34,109 bases of DNA, from positions 1 through 34,109 of the forward strand of contig NZ_JAGQEG010000063.1 of assembly GCF_018305005.1 (NCBI RefSeq), read 5' to 3'. This DNA comes from Collimonas silvisoli. Its GTDB lineage: Bacteria; Pseudomonadota; Gammaproteobacteria; Burkholderiales; Burkholderiaceae_D. Positions 25,676 through 33,884 of this stretch are shown in pieces. The notes below the pieces were generated by a model that searched no databases, was not told the origin of the DNA, and saw only the letters and a list, made by a program, of their open reading frames with translations. Position 1 is the stretch's first letter. Each line of letters begins with the position of its first letter. Made by a program: the position numbers and the translations under genes.

Positions 25676-26455
25676 TTATTGAATCTTGGCTTTTGCACGC
25701 AGATCAGCTTGGTAAGCTTGCAGTTTTTTCTGTTGCAGAGCTTCAGTGATTTGCGGTTTGACTTCAGCCAGGGTAGGGATCTTGGCGGCGCGTACTTCTT
25801 CCAGCTTGATGACGTGATAACCGAATTGGGTCTTGACCGGTGTTTCAGTCAATTGGCCCGCTTTCAGTGCTACCAGCGCATCGGAGAAAGGCTTCACGAA
25901 AGAAGCTGGAGTTGCCCAGCCCAGATCGCCGCCGTTAGCTGCCGAACCTGGATCTTTCGATTGCTTGGCCAGATCTTCAAACTTGCCGCCGGCTTTCAGC
26001 TTGGCGATGATGGATTTTGCATCGGCTTCGTTTTCGACCAGGATGTGACGTGCGTGATATTCCTTGTCGCCGGCTTGCGCCTTGAATTTGTCGTACTCAG
26101 CCTGGATGTCGGCATCCTTGATTGGGTTCTTCTTGATGAAGTCGGCTACCAGGGCGCGGATCAGGATCGATTGACGGGCGATGTCGGCTTGTGCCTTGAC
26201 GTCGGCGTTGTTGCCCAGGCCCAGTTTGTCGGCTTCCTGGATCAGCACTTCGCGGTTGATCAGTTCGTCTTTGACCATGCTGCGCAGTTCCGGGGTATCA
26301 GCTTGACCGCCTTGTGCCGACAATTGCTTGACCATCATGTCGGCGCGCGACGACGGGATTGCCTTACCGTTCACGACCGCAAGGTTTTGGGCCATAACCG
26401 GCAATGTAGCTGCTGCAAAAAGAATCACCAGTAAACGTGAAGGTTTAAATGTCAT
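25676..26455 (-). CDS. periplasmic parvulin-type peptidyl-prolyl cis-trans isomerase
   Basis: The 259-residue protein has a signal peptide (LLVILFAAATLPVMA, probable cut before QN near residue 22), an N-terminal chaperone-like helical region (about 25-130) and one rotamase domain (about 135-225). The rotamase domain includes HARHILVENEADA, GGKFEDLAKQSKDPGSAANGGDLGW, FSDALVALKAGQ and FGYHVIKLEE. It resembles PrsA/PpiC-like foldases that help secreted and outer-membrane proteins fold. I use the ATG at 26455 with AGGAT upstream; a TTG two codons earlier is in frame. The bolA gene lies upstream on the same strand across about 120 AT-rich bases, so it may have its own promoter. A terminator follows. 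Confidence 0.93.
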   Translation of the reverse strand: MTFKPSRLLVILFAAATLPVMAQNLAVVNGKAIPSSRADMMVKQLSAQGGQADTPELRSMVKDELINREVLIQEADKLGLGNNADVKAQADIARQSILIRALVADFIKKNPIKDADIQAEYDKFKAQAGDKEYHARHILVENEADAKSIIAKLKAGGKFEDLAKQSKDPGSAANGGDLGWATPASFVKPFSDALVALKAGQLTETPVKTQFGYHVIKLEEVRAAKIPTLAEVKPQITEALQQKKLQAYQADLRAKAKIQ

Positions 26456-26574
26456 TATCAAATCCTAAAATGGGGAGGTTGTTAATAAATCAATGCGAAG
26501 CAAGGCAGAATAACTGAAGTATGTTTGAAGGATAATTATTCTTTAAGATCACTATGTTTTACGCAGCTTTAGTT

Positions 26575-26847
26575 TCAATTAATTTCAGATGGAGCCAATG
26601 CAGTGATGGCCAGCGCATGAATTTCAGCATGCATCATGTCAGCCAAGCAATCATACACCAGCCTATGCCGATTTAAACGGTTTTGTCCTTCAAAAACTGC
26701 GCAAACTATGCGTACTTTGTAGTGCCCGCCGCCTGCTGCGGCACCGGCGTGTCCCGCATGCAGCGCCGATTCGTCCTCAACTATACATTCCAACGGCGCC
26801 AGGGCTGCTGTCAATTTGTTACGAATGGTATCAAGCCTTGGGTTCAT
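26575..26847 (-). CDS. bolA: BolA family protein
   Basis: The 90-residue protein has the BolA fold signature: [44 protein letters not shown], with RHRLVY and the conserved IHAL. BolA proteins pair with monothiol glutaredoxins, bind iron-sulfur clusters, and in some species act on DNA and cell shape. I chose the ATG at 26847 ([12 protein letters not shown]), since upstream residues match no family member and fall inside the yciB gene. Its start overlaps the end of yciB by 17 bases, so the two genes are probably translationally coupled. The order yciB-bolA-parvulin is common in Betaproteobacteria as far as I recall. Confidence 0.93.
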   Translation of the reverse strand: MNPRLDTIRNKLTAALAPLECIVEDESALHAGHAGAAAGGGHYKVRIVCAVFEGQNRLNRHRLVYDCLADMMHAEIHALAITALAPSEIN

Positions 26848-27463
26848 CTGGGTCCTTGATGTATTTGGAGAGCAGGATACTTTGGCCGACCACGAAGGCA
26901 AACATCAGCCCCATGCCGCCGAACAGCTTGAAGTTAACCCAGGTCGCGGTGGGGAAATTAAACGCTATGTACAGGTTCAGGATTCCCATCGCGATGAAGA
27001 ATGCGATCCACGCAAAACTTACGCGCAGCCAGATCGGGTCGGGCAGGGCGATCTGCTTTTCCATCATGCTCCGGATCAGGTTCTTTTTGAGCAGCAGCTG
27101 GCTGACCAGCAATGCCGTGGCAAAGGCCCAATACAGGACGGTTGGCTTCCATTTGATGAAGGTTTCATTATGGAAGTAGATGGTGGCGCCGCCGAAGACG
27201 CAAATGATGATGAAAGATACCCACAGCATGGCGTCGACTTTTTTCCGGCGCAGCAGCAAATAGCCGATTTGGGCAACCGTGGCGACGATTGCCACAGCGG
27301 TAGCCAGCAATACCGGCGCTTGCGCAGCGGTGACCACGCCGCCGGACACAAAGCCCGACAAATACTGGCTGACCAGCGCTTGCGCCGCATCGGGGCTGCC
27401 TTCGCTCCATTTGAAGATGCCGAAGAAAAGGATTACCGGGAACAGGTCGAACAGGAACTTCAT
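26831..27463 (-). CDS. yciB: inner membrane septation/envelope protein YciB (IspZ)
   Basis: The 210-residue protein has about five to six membrane helices and the family start [19 protein letters not shown]. Further hallmarks are [16 protein letters not shown] and the C-terminal [27 protein letters not shown]. YciB/IspZ proteins are needed for normal septation in Shigella and affect envelope integrity and cell-division or elongation complexes in E. coli. Length is slightly above the E. coli protein (179). The ribosome site is weak. It lies 70 bp after msrB on the same strand and overlaps bolA by 17 bases. Confidence 0.95.
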   Translation of the reverse strand: MKFLFDLFPVILFFGIFKWSEGSPDAAQALVSQYLSGFVSGGVVTAAQAPVLLATAVAIVATVAQIGYLLLRRKKVDAMLWVSFIIICVFGGATIYFHNETFIKWKPTVLYWAFATALLVSQLLLKKNLIRSMMEKQIALPDPIWLRVSFAWIAFFIAMGILNLYIAFNFPTATWVNFKLFGGMGLMFAFVVGQSILLSKYIKDPDEPKA

Positions 27464-27533
27464 GTGCTTGCTTTGCTTTCAGTCAGGATGATAAGTGGTG
27501 GTCGAGTAGCGGTCGAATCGTAAAATCAACGCT

Positions 27534-27935
27534 TCAGCCAGCCGGGTCAAAACGCAACGATGCCGAATTGATGCAGTAACGCAAGCCGGTCGGCGGCGGT
27601 CCATCCGGGAATACATGGCCGAGATGAGCATCGCACACCTTGCATAAAATTTCAGTGCGCATCATGCCATGACTACGGTCAATGCGCTCTTCGACATTGT
27701 CGGGATTGATGGCCTTGAAATAACTCGGCCAGCCGCAGCCGGAATCGAATTTGGCGTCCGATTCGAACAAGGGCGTGTTGCAACACACGCAGGTATAGAC
27801 GCCATGCTCGTGATGATCCCAGAAGCGGCCGCTGAACGCCCGCTCGGTGGCGGCGTGACGGGTCACTTCATATTCCATCGGATCCAGCTCGGCGCGCCAT
27901 TCGGCGTCGGTTTTAATGACTTTGCTGCTGCTCAT
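27534..27935 (-). CDS. msrB: peptide-methionine (R)-S-oxide reductase
   Basis: The 133-residue cytosolic MsrB repairs methionine-R-sulfoxide in proteins, with thioredoxin as usual reductant. The zinc site is Cys49, Cys52, Cys98 and Cys101. The catalytic Cys is Cys121 in [11 protein letters not shown], and the probable resolving Cys67 is in GCGWPS. Substrate residues [10 protein letters not shown] are present. Length is typical. It starts 12 bp after the selO stop on the same strand, so the two very likely share a message. The pairing of a redox-linked AMPylase and a sulfoxide repair enzyme points to oxidative stress. Confidence 0.97.
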   Translation of the reverse strand: MSSSKVIKTDAEWRAELDPMEYEVTRHAATERAFSGRFWDHHEHGVYTCVCCNTPLFESDAKFDSGCGWPSYFKAINPDNVEERIDRSHGMMRTEILCKVCDAHLGHVFPDGPPPTGLRYCINSASLRFDPAG

Positions 27936-27947
27936 GTTAATTCCAAT

Positions 27948-29444
27948 CTATGACGAACAACTGACTTCCAGTCCGGCCGCCCAATCGGGGGGCAATTCGG
28001 CGTACTGCGCATGCTGCGGTTGTTCGTCAAACGGGTTTTCAAGAATCTGCTGCAGTTTTTTGACTTCAGAAAAGTCCTTATTCTGAGCGTGTTCGATTGC
28101 TGTTTGCGCCAAATAGTTTCGCAGCACATATTTGGGGTTGCTTGCATCCATTGCAAGCTTGCGGCTGTGATCCTGGCTATTTTCCATTTTCAGGCGCGCC
28201 CGGTATTGTAACGCCCAGGCGTCAAACGCCGCACGGTCGATAAACAGATCGCGCAGAGGGGCGTCGGCGCTGCTTTGCTCCAGGCGCAAATTGCCGAGGC
28301 GGCGGAAAAACAGGGTGAAGTCGACATGGCTGCCCTGCATCAGAGCAAACATGGCGTCCAGCAACTTGTCGTCGTCAGGCTGGTGCGACAGCAAGCCCAG
28401 CTTGGCATGCAGCAATTCATCCAGTTTTGCGCCGTATTGCGCCTGATAGCTGCTCAACGCAGCTTCGGTCGCCTCGACGCTGCCGATCAGCGGCAGCAGT
28501 GCCTGGCCCAGCGCAAAGCAGTTCCAATGGCCGATCTGCGGCTGCTGGTTGTAGGCATAGCGGCCTTGCTGGTCGCTATGGTTGCAGATATGGCGCGGGT
28601 CGTAGGCTTCCATGAAACCGAACGGGCCGTAATCCAGGGTCAGCCCGAGGATAGACATATTGTCGGTATTCATCACGCCATGCATGAAGCCGACCGCTTG
28701 CCATTGCGCCATCAGGTGCGCGGTGCGGCGCGTTACTTCCGCCAGCAGGGCTTGGTAAGGGTTCTCGGCGGCCAGCAATTCAGGATAAAAACCGGCGATG
28801 ACGTAATCGGCCAGGGCTCTTAGCGCCTCGGCCTGATTGTTGTAATACCAATGCTCGAATGAGCCGAAGCGCACAAAGCTGGGCGCCATGCGGGTGACCA
28901 CTGCAGTGGTTTCCGGTCTTTCGCGCATCGCCAGCTGATCCGAGCCGATCACCGACAGCGCGCGCGAAGTAGGGATGCCGAGCGCCGCCATGGCTTCCGA
29001 GCACAGGTATTCACGGATCGACGAGCGCAGCACGGCGCGGCCGTCGCCCATCCGTGAATAAGGCGTGGCTCCGGATCCTTTGAGTTGCAATTCCAGCCGT
29101 CCACCGTCGCTGGCGGCGACGTCGCCCAGCAAAATGGCGCGGCCATCGCCAAGCTGTCCGGCCCAGACGCCGAACTGATGGCCTGAATAGACCGCGGCCA
29201 AAGGTTGTGAATCGGCCGCGGCGTGGTTGCCGGTAAAGATCTGGATGAAATCGTCGCTGGCACATGCCGTCGGAGCCAGCCCGATCAGTTGCGCTGCCTG
29301 TTCGCTGGCGGCCACCAGATACGGTGCAGGTATCGGCGTCGGCATCAGTTTGGTATAAAAGACTGCGGGTAAACTCGCAAACGAATTAGCGAAGCGCAGA
29401 TGCTCGACTCCGGGTGCTGCGGGAAAAGCCAAACGGTTGTTCAT
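27948..29444 (-). CDS. selO: protein adenylyltransferase SelO (YdiU)
   Basis: The 498-residue pseudokinase-fold enzyme transfers AMP to Ser, Thr or Tyr of target proteins. Family strings are [17 protein letters not shown] (87-103), [30 protein letters not shown] (118-147) and [26 protein letters not shown] (252-277). Asp261, Asn262 and Asp271 correspond to the catalytic base and metal ligands of characterised SelO. The C-terminus ends SCSS: the Cys is where animal SelO has selenocysteine and where E. coli has a redox-active Cys. An AGGA site lies about ten bases before the ATG. It heads the selO-msrB-yciB-bolA run. Confidence 0.96.
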   Translation of the reverse strand: MNNRLAFPAAPGVEHLRFANSFASLPAVFYTKLMPTPIPAPYLVAASEQAAQLIGLAPTACASDDFIQIFTGNHAAADSQPLAAVYSGHQFGVWAGQLGDGRAILLGDVAASDGGRLELQLKGSGATPYSRMGDGRAVLRSSIREYLCSEAMAALGIPTSRALSVIGSDQLAMRERPETTAVVTRMAPSFVRFGSFEHWYYNNQAEALRALADYVIAGFYPELLAAENPYQALLAEVTRRTAHLMAQWQAVGFMHGVMNTDNMSILGLTLDYGPFGFMEAYDPRHICNHSDQQGRYAYNQQPQIGHWNCFALGQALLPLIGSVEATEAALSSYQAQYGAKLDELLHAKLGLLSHQPDDDKLLDAMFALMQGSHVDFTLFFRRLGNLRLEQSSADAPLRDLFIDRAAFDAWALQYRARLKMENSQDHSRKLAMDASNPKYVLRNYLAQTAIEHAQNKDFSEVKKLQQILENPFDEQPQHAQYAELPPDWAAGLEVSCSS

Positions 29445-29566
29445 GAAAGCGTTGATCCTGATGGCGATGAAGAATGACGGGAAGCTTCAAGTATCGCACG
29501 GCTGCACTATCGGCGAGCGGCGGGTGGAGAATGGCGCGGGCAGGCGCCAGCGGCCCGCCGCCGGTT

Positions 29567-30181
29567 TCATTCCGCCGCGGCGAAGGCTCTGGCAGCCAGA
29601 GTTCGTGCGTGATCGCGGATGTCGATCTGCCAAGGTTCGCTCAATTCCTCGAAGCGTGGCTGGTCGCCAGCAAAAAAAGCACGCGTCGCTTCTTCAAAAT
29701 TGGCTTGATTACCCGCCATCGCCGACATGAAACGATAGGCGGATTCCTGCGCCCGGCGTATCTGGTCGCGTTCTTCGCTGCGGCGTTTTGCTTCTTCAAC
29801 CAGCTTGCGCAGCGCCACCGAAGCGCCGCCGGATTGCTGGTTGAGCCAGTTCCAATGACGCGGCAGCAGGGTGACTTCACGGCCGATCACGCCCAGTTTC
29901 GGGCGCCCCGGGCCGCGCGCTGTTTGCTGATCAGCAGAGGCTGTTTCCGCTGTGCTCGCGCCGGCTTCGGTAGCGGACAGGCGCTGCAGCACTTGCTCGG
30001 CGCTGCCGCGGAAGTCGATTTCAACCTGTTCACTGGTGACGTCGTCGAAGATCAGGATGGCCGCTGAGTCGTTTCTATCGAGCAGCTCCTTGGCTTTCAA
30101 CGCCACCAGCGCCAGTTGGCCGGAGGCGATGCGGTGAGCGCCGGCAAAGGCGATGACTGGGTGCGGGGCGGTGGTGCTCAT
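29567..30181 (-). CDS. DUF2239 family protein, possible DNA-binding protein
   Basis: The 204-residue protein belongs to DUF2239, without known function. Three parts can be seen: an N-terminal domain (about 1-70), a low-complexity Ala/Thr/Ser linker (70-88), then RGPGRPK (89-95), an AT-hook-like basic GRP motif. REVTLLPRHWNWL followed by GGASVALRKLVEEAKRR (101-134) looks like the strand-helix of a ribbon-helix-helix protein. The rest is charged helix, maybe coiled coil. I chose the ATG at 30181; an in-frame TTG six codons earlier is less likely. Its promoter region holds two related palindromic sites overlapping -35 and -10, so self-repression is possible. That role is my inference. Confidence 0.85.
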   Translation of the reverse strand: MSTTAPHPVIAFAGAHRIASGQLALVALKAKELLDRNDSAAILIFDDVTSEQVEIDFRGSAEQVLQRLSATEAGASTAETASADQQTARGPGRPKLGVIGREVTLLPRHWNWLNQQSGGASVALRKLVEEAKRRSEERDQIRRAQESAYRFMSAMAGNQANFEEATRAFFAGDQPRFEELSEPWQIDIRDHARTLAARAFAAAE

Positions 30182-30215
30182 CTCGGATCGTCCTTGCAAG
30201 TAATGGTGATGACTA

Positions 30216-30263
30216 AATATTACCCGGGTTTAATTATGGAGTCAATATTACCTTGGTAAAAAT
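30216..30263. promoter_or_regulatory. paired operator-like sites AATATTACC-N2-GGT
   Basis: Two copies of AATATTACC-N2-GGT begin at 30216 and 30244, 28 bp apart. The second contains the exact palindrome TTACC-TT-GGTAA (30248-30259); the first keeps TTACC-CG-GGT with two changes at its outer edge. One covers the -10 and spacer and the other abuts the -35 of the DUF2239 promoter, which fits repression. Confidence 0.6.
30217..30245 (-). promoter_or_regulatory. sigma-70-like promoter of the DUF2239 gene
   Basis: On the minus strand TTGACT (30245-30240, five of six matches) is followed by a 17-base spacer and TAATAT (30222-30217, four of six). Transcription would start near 30210, about 30 bases before the ATG. 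The promoter lies inside a pair of palindromic elements. Confidence 0.6.
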
Positions 30264-30389
30264 GCGACGTGCTTGCAGAACGAACTGAGCACATGGCGGC
30301 CGCCAGCCTTGCCAACTGAAAATAATGATGCCGGCAAACCGGTAGAATGCCGGACTGCCTGTCATCACCGTCTGTCATAAAACCACGCA

Positions 30390-31334
30390 ATGGAATTTAC
30401 TCTCATCACTTTGCTCAACGGCCTCAGTTACGGCCTGCTGCTGTTCCTGCTGTCGTCAGGACTGACGCTGATTTTCAGCATGCTGGGAGTGCTGAATTTT
30501 GCGCATGCGAGTTTTTATATGCTGGGTGCTTATTTCGCCTACGCGATCAGCGTCAAGCTCGGCTTCTGGCCGGCGCTGTTGCTGGCGCCGCTGCTGGTGG
30601 GCATGCTGGGCGCAGTGGTAGAGCGGTTTGGATTGCGCCATGTGCGCCGCCACGGACAGGTGGCGGAATTGCTGTTCACTTTCGGCCTGTCCTACCTGAT
30701 CGTCGAACTGGTGCAACTGGCCTGGGGAAAATCGGCGCTGCCGTATGCGATCCCGGCGCAGCTCGACGGGCCGCTGTTTACTTTTTATTCAACCACATTC
30801 CCTATCTATCGCGGCTTCATGATGCTGCTGGCGTTGCTGATCTTGTTGGCCGTAGCGTTGTTGCTGAAGCGTTCACGCATCGGCCTGCTGATCCAGGCGG
30901 CGTTGACTCATCCGCAGATGGTCGAGGCCTTGGGCCATAACGTGCCGCGCATTTTCACGCTGGTGTTTGCCGCCGGTTGCGGCCTGGCCGGCTTGGCCGG
31001 GGTGGTGGGCGGCAACGCCTTCGTCACTGAACCGGGCATGGCGGCCGGCGTCGGCAGTATCATTTTCGTGGTGGTGGTGGTTGGCGGCCTGGGCTCGCTG
31101 CGCGGGGCTTTTATCGCCTCGCTGCTGATCGGGATCGTGCAGACTTATGCAGTGGCGCTGGATATATCCCTGGCCAGCGGCTTGGCGTATTGGGGCGTGC
31201 AGATCGGTCCTGATGCGGCGGCGTATCCGTTGCTGCAACTGACCTTGGCCCAACTGGCGCCGGTGTTGCCATATCTGCTGCTGGTGCTGGTCATGCTGCT
31301 GCGTCCGCGCGGCCTGTCTGGCGTGCGCGACTGA
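30390..31334 (+). CDS. branched-chain amino acid-type ABC transporter permease (LivH-like)
   Basis: The 314-residue inner-membrane protein has about eight helices and the LivH hallmarks GLTLIFSMLGVLNFAHASFYMLGAYFAY near the N-terminus and VVVVGGLGSLRGAFIASLLIGIVQ in the C-terminal half. It forms one half of the translocation path. The leader shows no clear Shine-Dalgarno. Its TGA overlaps the next ATG (TGATG). The four-gene unit has permease, permease, ATPase, ATPase, but no periplasmic binding protein in the window, so the substrate is open: branched-chain amino acids, urea, short amides or aromatic acids are all family substrates. Confidence 0.94.
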   Translation: MEFTLITLLNGLSYGLLLFLLSSGLTLIFSMLGVLNFAHASFYMLGAYFAYAISVKLGFWPALLLAPLLVGMLGAVVERFGLRHVRRHGQVAELLFTFGLSYLIVELVQLAWGKSALPYAIPAQLDGPLFTFYSTTFPIYRGFMMLLALLILLAVALLLKRSRIGLLIQAALTHPQMVEALGHNVPRIFTLVFAAGCGLAGLAGVVGGNAFVTEPGMAAGVGSIIFVVVVVGGLGSLRGAFIASLLIGIVQTYAVALDISLASGLAYWGVQIGPDAAAYPLLQLTLAQLAPVLPYLLLVLVMLLRPRGLSGVRD

Positions 31335-32413
31335 TGGACAAGCGCATGAGAACGGCGAGTAAATCGATTTGGCTGCTGTTCGCACTGATATTGCTGGCCG
31401 CGCCCTGGCTGTTCCCGCAAAGCGCGGCGCTATCGGTCTTGTCGCAATGCGGCAGCATGATGATCCTGGCGCTTTCCTTCAATATGCTGCTGGGGCAAAG
31501 CGGCATGCTGTCGTTCGGCCATGCTGTGTATGCGGGCTTGGCGGCGTTTGTCGCGGTACATGTGATGAACCGCCTGGCCGGCGGCAGTTCTGCCGCGCTG
31601 CTGTTGGTGCCGCTGGCCGGCGGTTGCGCCGGCATGCTGTGCGGCGCGGTCTTCGGGTTTGTCACCACCCGTAAATCTGGTACGGCTTTGTCGATGATCA
31701 GCCTGGCGCTGGTTGAATTGGTGGCGGCTGGCGCCTTGATGTTGCCGGGATGGTTTGGCGGCGAGAGCGGAATCAGTACCGATCGGGTGCTTGGCGCGCC
31801 GTTTCTCGGCGTTGATTTTGCTTCGCAGCTGCAAGTGTATTACCTGATCGCGTTCTGGCTTTTCGTCTGCGCTGCCGCCATGTATGGATTGACGCATACG
31901 CCGCTGGGCCGCATCGCCAATGCCGTGCGCGACAATCCGGAGCGGGCAGCCTTTATCGGCTACGATCCGCGCCGGGTACGTTACCTGATGTTCATGCTGT
32001 CGGCATTTTTTGCCGGCGTCGGCGGGGCGCTGACCGCCATCAATTTTGAAATCGTCAGCGCCGAGAATTTGAGTTTGCTGCGCTCGGCGCAAATCCTCTT
32101 ATTTACTTTTATCGGCGGCATCGGCTATTTCTTCGGGCCGATGATAGGGGCCGTGGTCGGCGTGCTGTTTTCTGCTTTGCTGTCGACCTATACGCGAGGC
32201 TGGCAGTTGTATCTTGGCCTGCTGTTTGTGATCGTCGTCCTGTTCGCGCCTGGCGGCATTGCCGGCGTCGTGATGAAGGCAATCGCCACCTGGCGGCATC
32301 TGACGGCGGCCCGCTTGCGGCAACTGGCGCTGCGGCTGGCCGTTCTGTGCCTGTTGGTGGGCGGCGCCGTGTTTTTGATTGAAACCTTGTACCGGCAGGC
32401 GGCGAGTCTATGA
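31334..32413 (+). CDS. branched-chain amino acid-type ABC transporter permease (LivM-like)
   Basis: The 359-residue protein is the second membrane half. It shows ILALSFNMLLGQSGMLSFGHAVYAGLAAF near residue 50 and the conserved cytoplasmic coupling loop TPLGRIANAVRDNPERAAFIGYDPRRVRY (about 190-220), which contacts the ATPases. It has about ten helices. The C-terminus carries an extra segment LRQLALRLAVLCLLVGGAVFLIETLY, which could be an additional helix after the usual end. It overlaps its upstream neighbour by one base and the downstream ATPase by four (ATGA), so all genes in this unit are coupled. Confidence 0.93.
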   Translation: MDKRMRTASKSIWLLFALILLAAPWLFPQSAALSVLSQCGSMMILALSFNMLLGQSGMLSFGHAVYAGLAAFVAVHVMNRLAGGSSAALLLVPLAGGCAGMLCGAVFGFVTTRKSGTALSMISLALVELVAAGALMLPGWFGGESGISTDRVLGAPFLGVDFASQLQVYYLIAFWLFVCAAAMYGLTHTPLGRIANAVRDNPERAAFIGYDPRRVRYLMFMLSAFFAGVGGALTAINFEIVSAENLSLLRSAQILLFTFIGGIGYFFGPMIGAVVGVLFSALLSTYTRGWQLYLGLLFVIVVLFAPGGIAGVVMKAIATWRHLTAARLRQLALRLAVLCLLVGGAVFLIETLYRQAASL

Positions 32414-33186
32414 GCGAAAACCAAAGGCCGACCATACTGGAGCTGCGCAATTTGCACAAGCAGTTCGGCGACACACGGATTATCCGCGGCGTGGATTTGC
32501 AGTTGAAACAGGGCGAAAGACTGGCCTTGATCGGCCCCAACGGCGCTGGAAAATCGACCTTGTTCAATCTGATATCCGGCGGTGCCACGGCCAGCAACGG
32601 CGAAATTCTTTTGCGCGATAGGCAGATAGCCGGCCTGAGTCCGTTCCGGATAAACCGCCTTGGCCTGGCGCGCAGCTTTCAGATCACCAATATATTTCCG
32701 CAACTGAGCGTTCAGGAAAATCTACGTGTGGCAGTGCTGTCGTCGCATGGTTATCGCAACGTCTTCTGGCGTCGCTTGTTCGCTTTGGGCGCGGTCAGCC
32801 GGCGCACCGAGGAAGTGTTGCAGCAATGCGGTCTGCAAGCGCAGCGCGACGCCCTTGGCTGCGACCTCAGTTACGCCGCTCAGCGCGCGCTGGAAATCGG
32901 CATCACGATTGCCGGCGACGCCGATCTGATCCTGCTGGACGAACCGACCGCCGGCATGAGCCGGGACGAATCTGCTGCGGCTACCGAGCTGATCCGGCGC
33001 GTCAGCGCCGGTAAAACCTTGCTGATGATCGAGCACGATATGGAGGTGGTGTTCGGCCTGGTGGACCGGATTGCGGTATTGGTCGAGGGCCGGATCATCG
33101 CCTGCGACACGCCGCCGGCGATTCGCAGCAATCGCGCGGTGCAGGCTGCCTATCTGGGCAGCGTGAATGCGGAGCAGACGCCATGA
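32410..33186 (+). CDS. branched-chain amino acid-type ABC transporter ATPase (LivG-like)
   Basis: The 258-residue ATPase has a canonical Walker A GPNGAGKST (42-50), a Walker B ending in Asp177-Glu178 (LILLDEPTAGM) and the switch His209 (MIEHDMEVVF). The signature is unusual: LSYAAQ (153-158) instead of LSYGxQ or LSGGQ. The LivG-specific ITNIFPQLSVQENLRV region is present. The start overlaps the permease stop by four bases, and its own stop overlaps the next start likewise. In the LivG/LivF dimer the weak signature would face the altered Walker A of the partner, giving one weak and one normal ATP site. This asymmetry is deduced from the sequence. Confidence 0.95.
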   Translation: MSENQRPTILELRNLHKQFGDTRIIRGVDLQLKQGERLALIGPNGAGKSTLFNLISGGATASNGEILLRDRQIAGLSPFRINRLGLARSFQITNIFPQLSVQENLRVAVLSSHGYRNVFWRRLFALGAVSRRTEEVLQQCGLQAQRDALGCDLSYAAQRALEIGITIAGDADLILLDEPTAGMSRDESAAATELIRRVSAGKTLLMIEHDMEVVFGLVDRIAVLVEGRIIACDTPPAIRSNRAVQAAYLGSVNAEQTP

Positions 33187-33875
33187 AAACCATGCTTGAA
33201 ATTCGCGGTTTGCACGCCTTCTACGGTCAAAGTCATGTCTTGCATGGCGTCGATCTCGATGTCCGGCAAGGCGAAATAGTCAGTTTGCTGGGCCGCAATG
33301 GCGCTGGCCGCTCTTCGACCCTGAAAGCGGTCATGGGCATGCTGCGCAGCAGCGGCTCGGTGCGCTTCAAGGGCGTTGAATTGATCGGGAGGAAGATTTT
33401 CCAGATCGCCCGCCATGGGCTGGCTTACGTACCGGAAGAGCGGGCCGTGTTTCCAACGCTGACGGTGCAACAGAATCTGCTTCTTGGACAGCAGCGCGAG
33501 CGGGTCGCAATCGAGGATATGTGGCAATTGATGCCGCAACTGGCGGCGCGCAAGCATGTCGCCGCCGGTTTGCTGTCCGGCGGCGAACAGCAGATGCTCA
33601 GCCTGTGCCGCAGCCTGATGGGAAAACCGCAGCTGATCATGGTGGACGAGCCGACCGAAGGGCTGGCGCCGCATATGGTGCAGGCGGTGGCGCAGCATCT
33701 GCTGGCGCTGCGAGCGCAGGGGCTGGGGGTGTTGCTGGTCGAACAGAAACTGGATATCGCACTGGAAATTTCCGACCGTGTGCTGGTGATGGGACACGGC
33801 CGGATTGTGTTCGCCGGCACGCCGCATGAATTGCGCGCCAATCCGGCAGTGCGGCAAAAATGGCTGGAAGTCTAG
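33183..33875 (+). CDS. branched-chain amino acid-type ABC transporter ATPase (LivF-like)
   Basis: The 230-residue ATPase has a normal signature LSGGEQ (131-136) and Walker B (MVDEPTEGLAP, Asp155-Glu156). However, its Walker A reads GRNGAGRSS (37-45): the phosphate-binding Lys is Arg43 and the following Ser/Thr pair is Ser-Ser. The switch position has Gln188 (LVEQKLD), as usual for LivF. The family ending RANPAVRQKWLEV is intact. The protein is otherwise complete and in frame, so this is not a decayed gene. It is the last gene of the unit; only nine bases separate its stop from the convergent fpr stop, with no terminator between. Confidence 0.95.
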   Translation: MKTMLEIRGLHAFYGQSHVLHGVDLDVRQGEIVSLLGRNGAGRSSTLKAVMGMLRSSGSVRFKGVELIGRKIFQIARHGLAYVPEERAVFPTLTVQQNLLLGQQRERVAIEDMWQLMPQLAARKHVAAGLLSGGEQQMLSLCRSLMGKPQLIMVDEPTEGLAPHMVQAVAQHLLALRAQGLGVLLVEQKLDIALEISDRVLVMGHGRIVFAGTPHELRANPAVRQKWLEV

Positions 33876-33884
33876 CGGTCTGAA

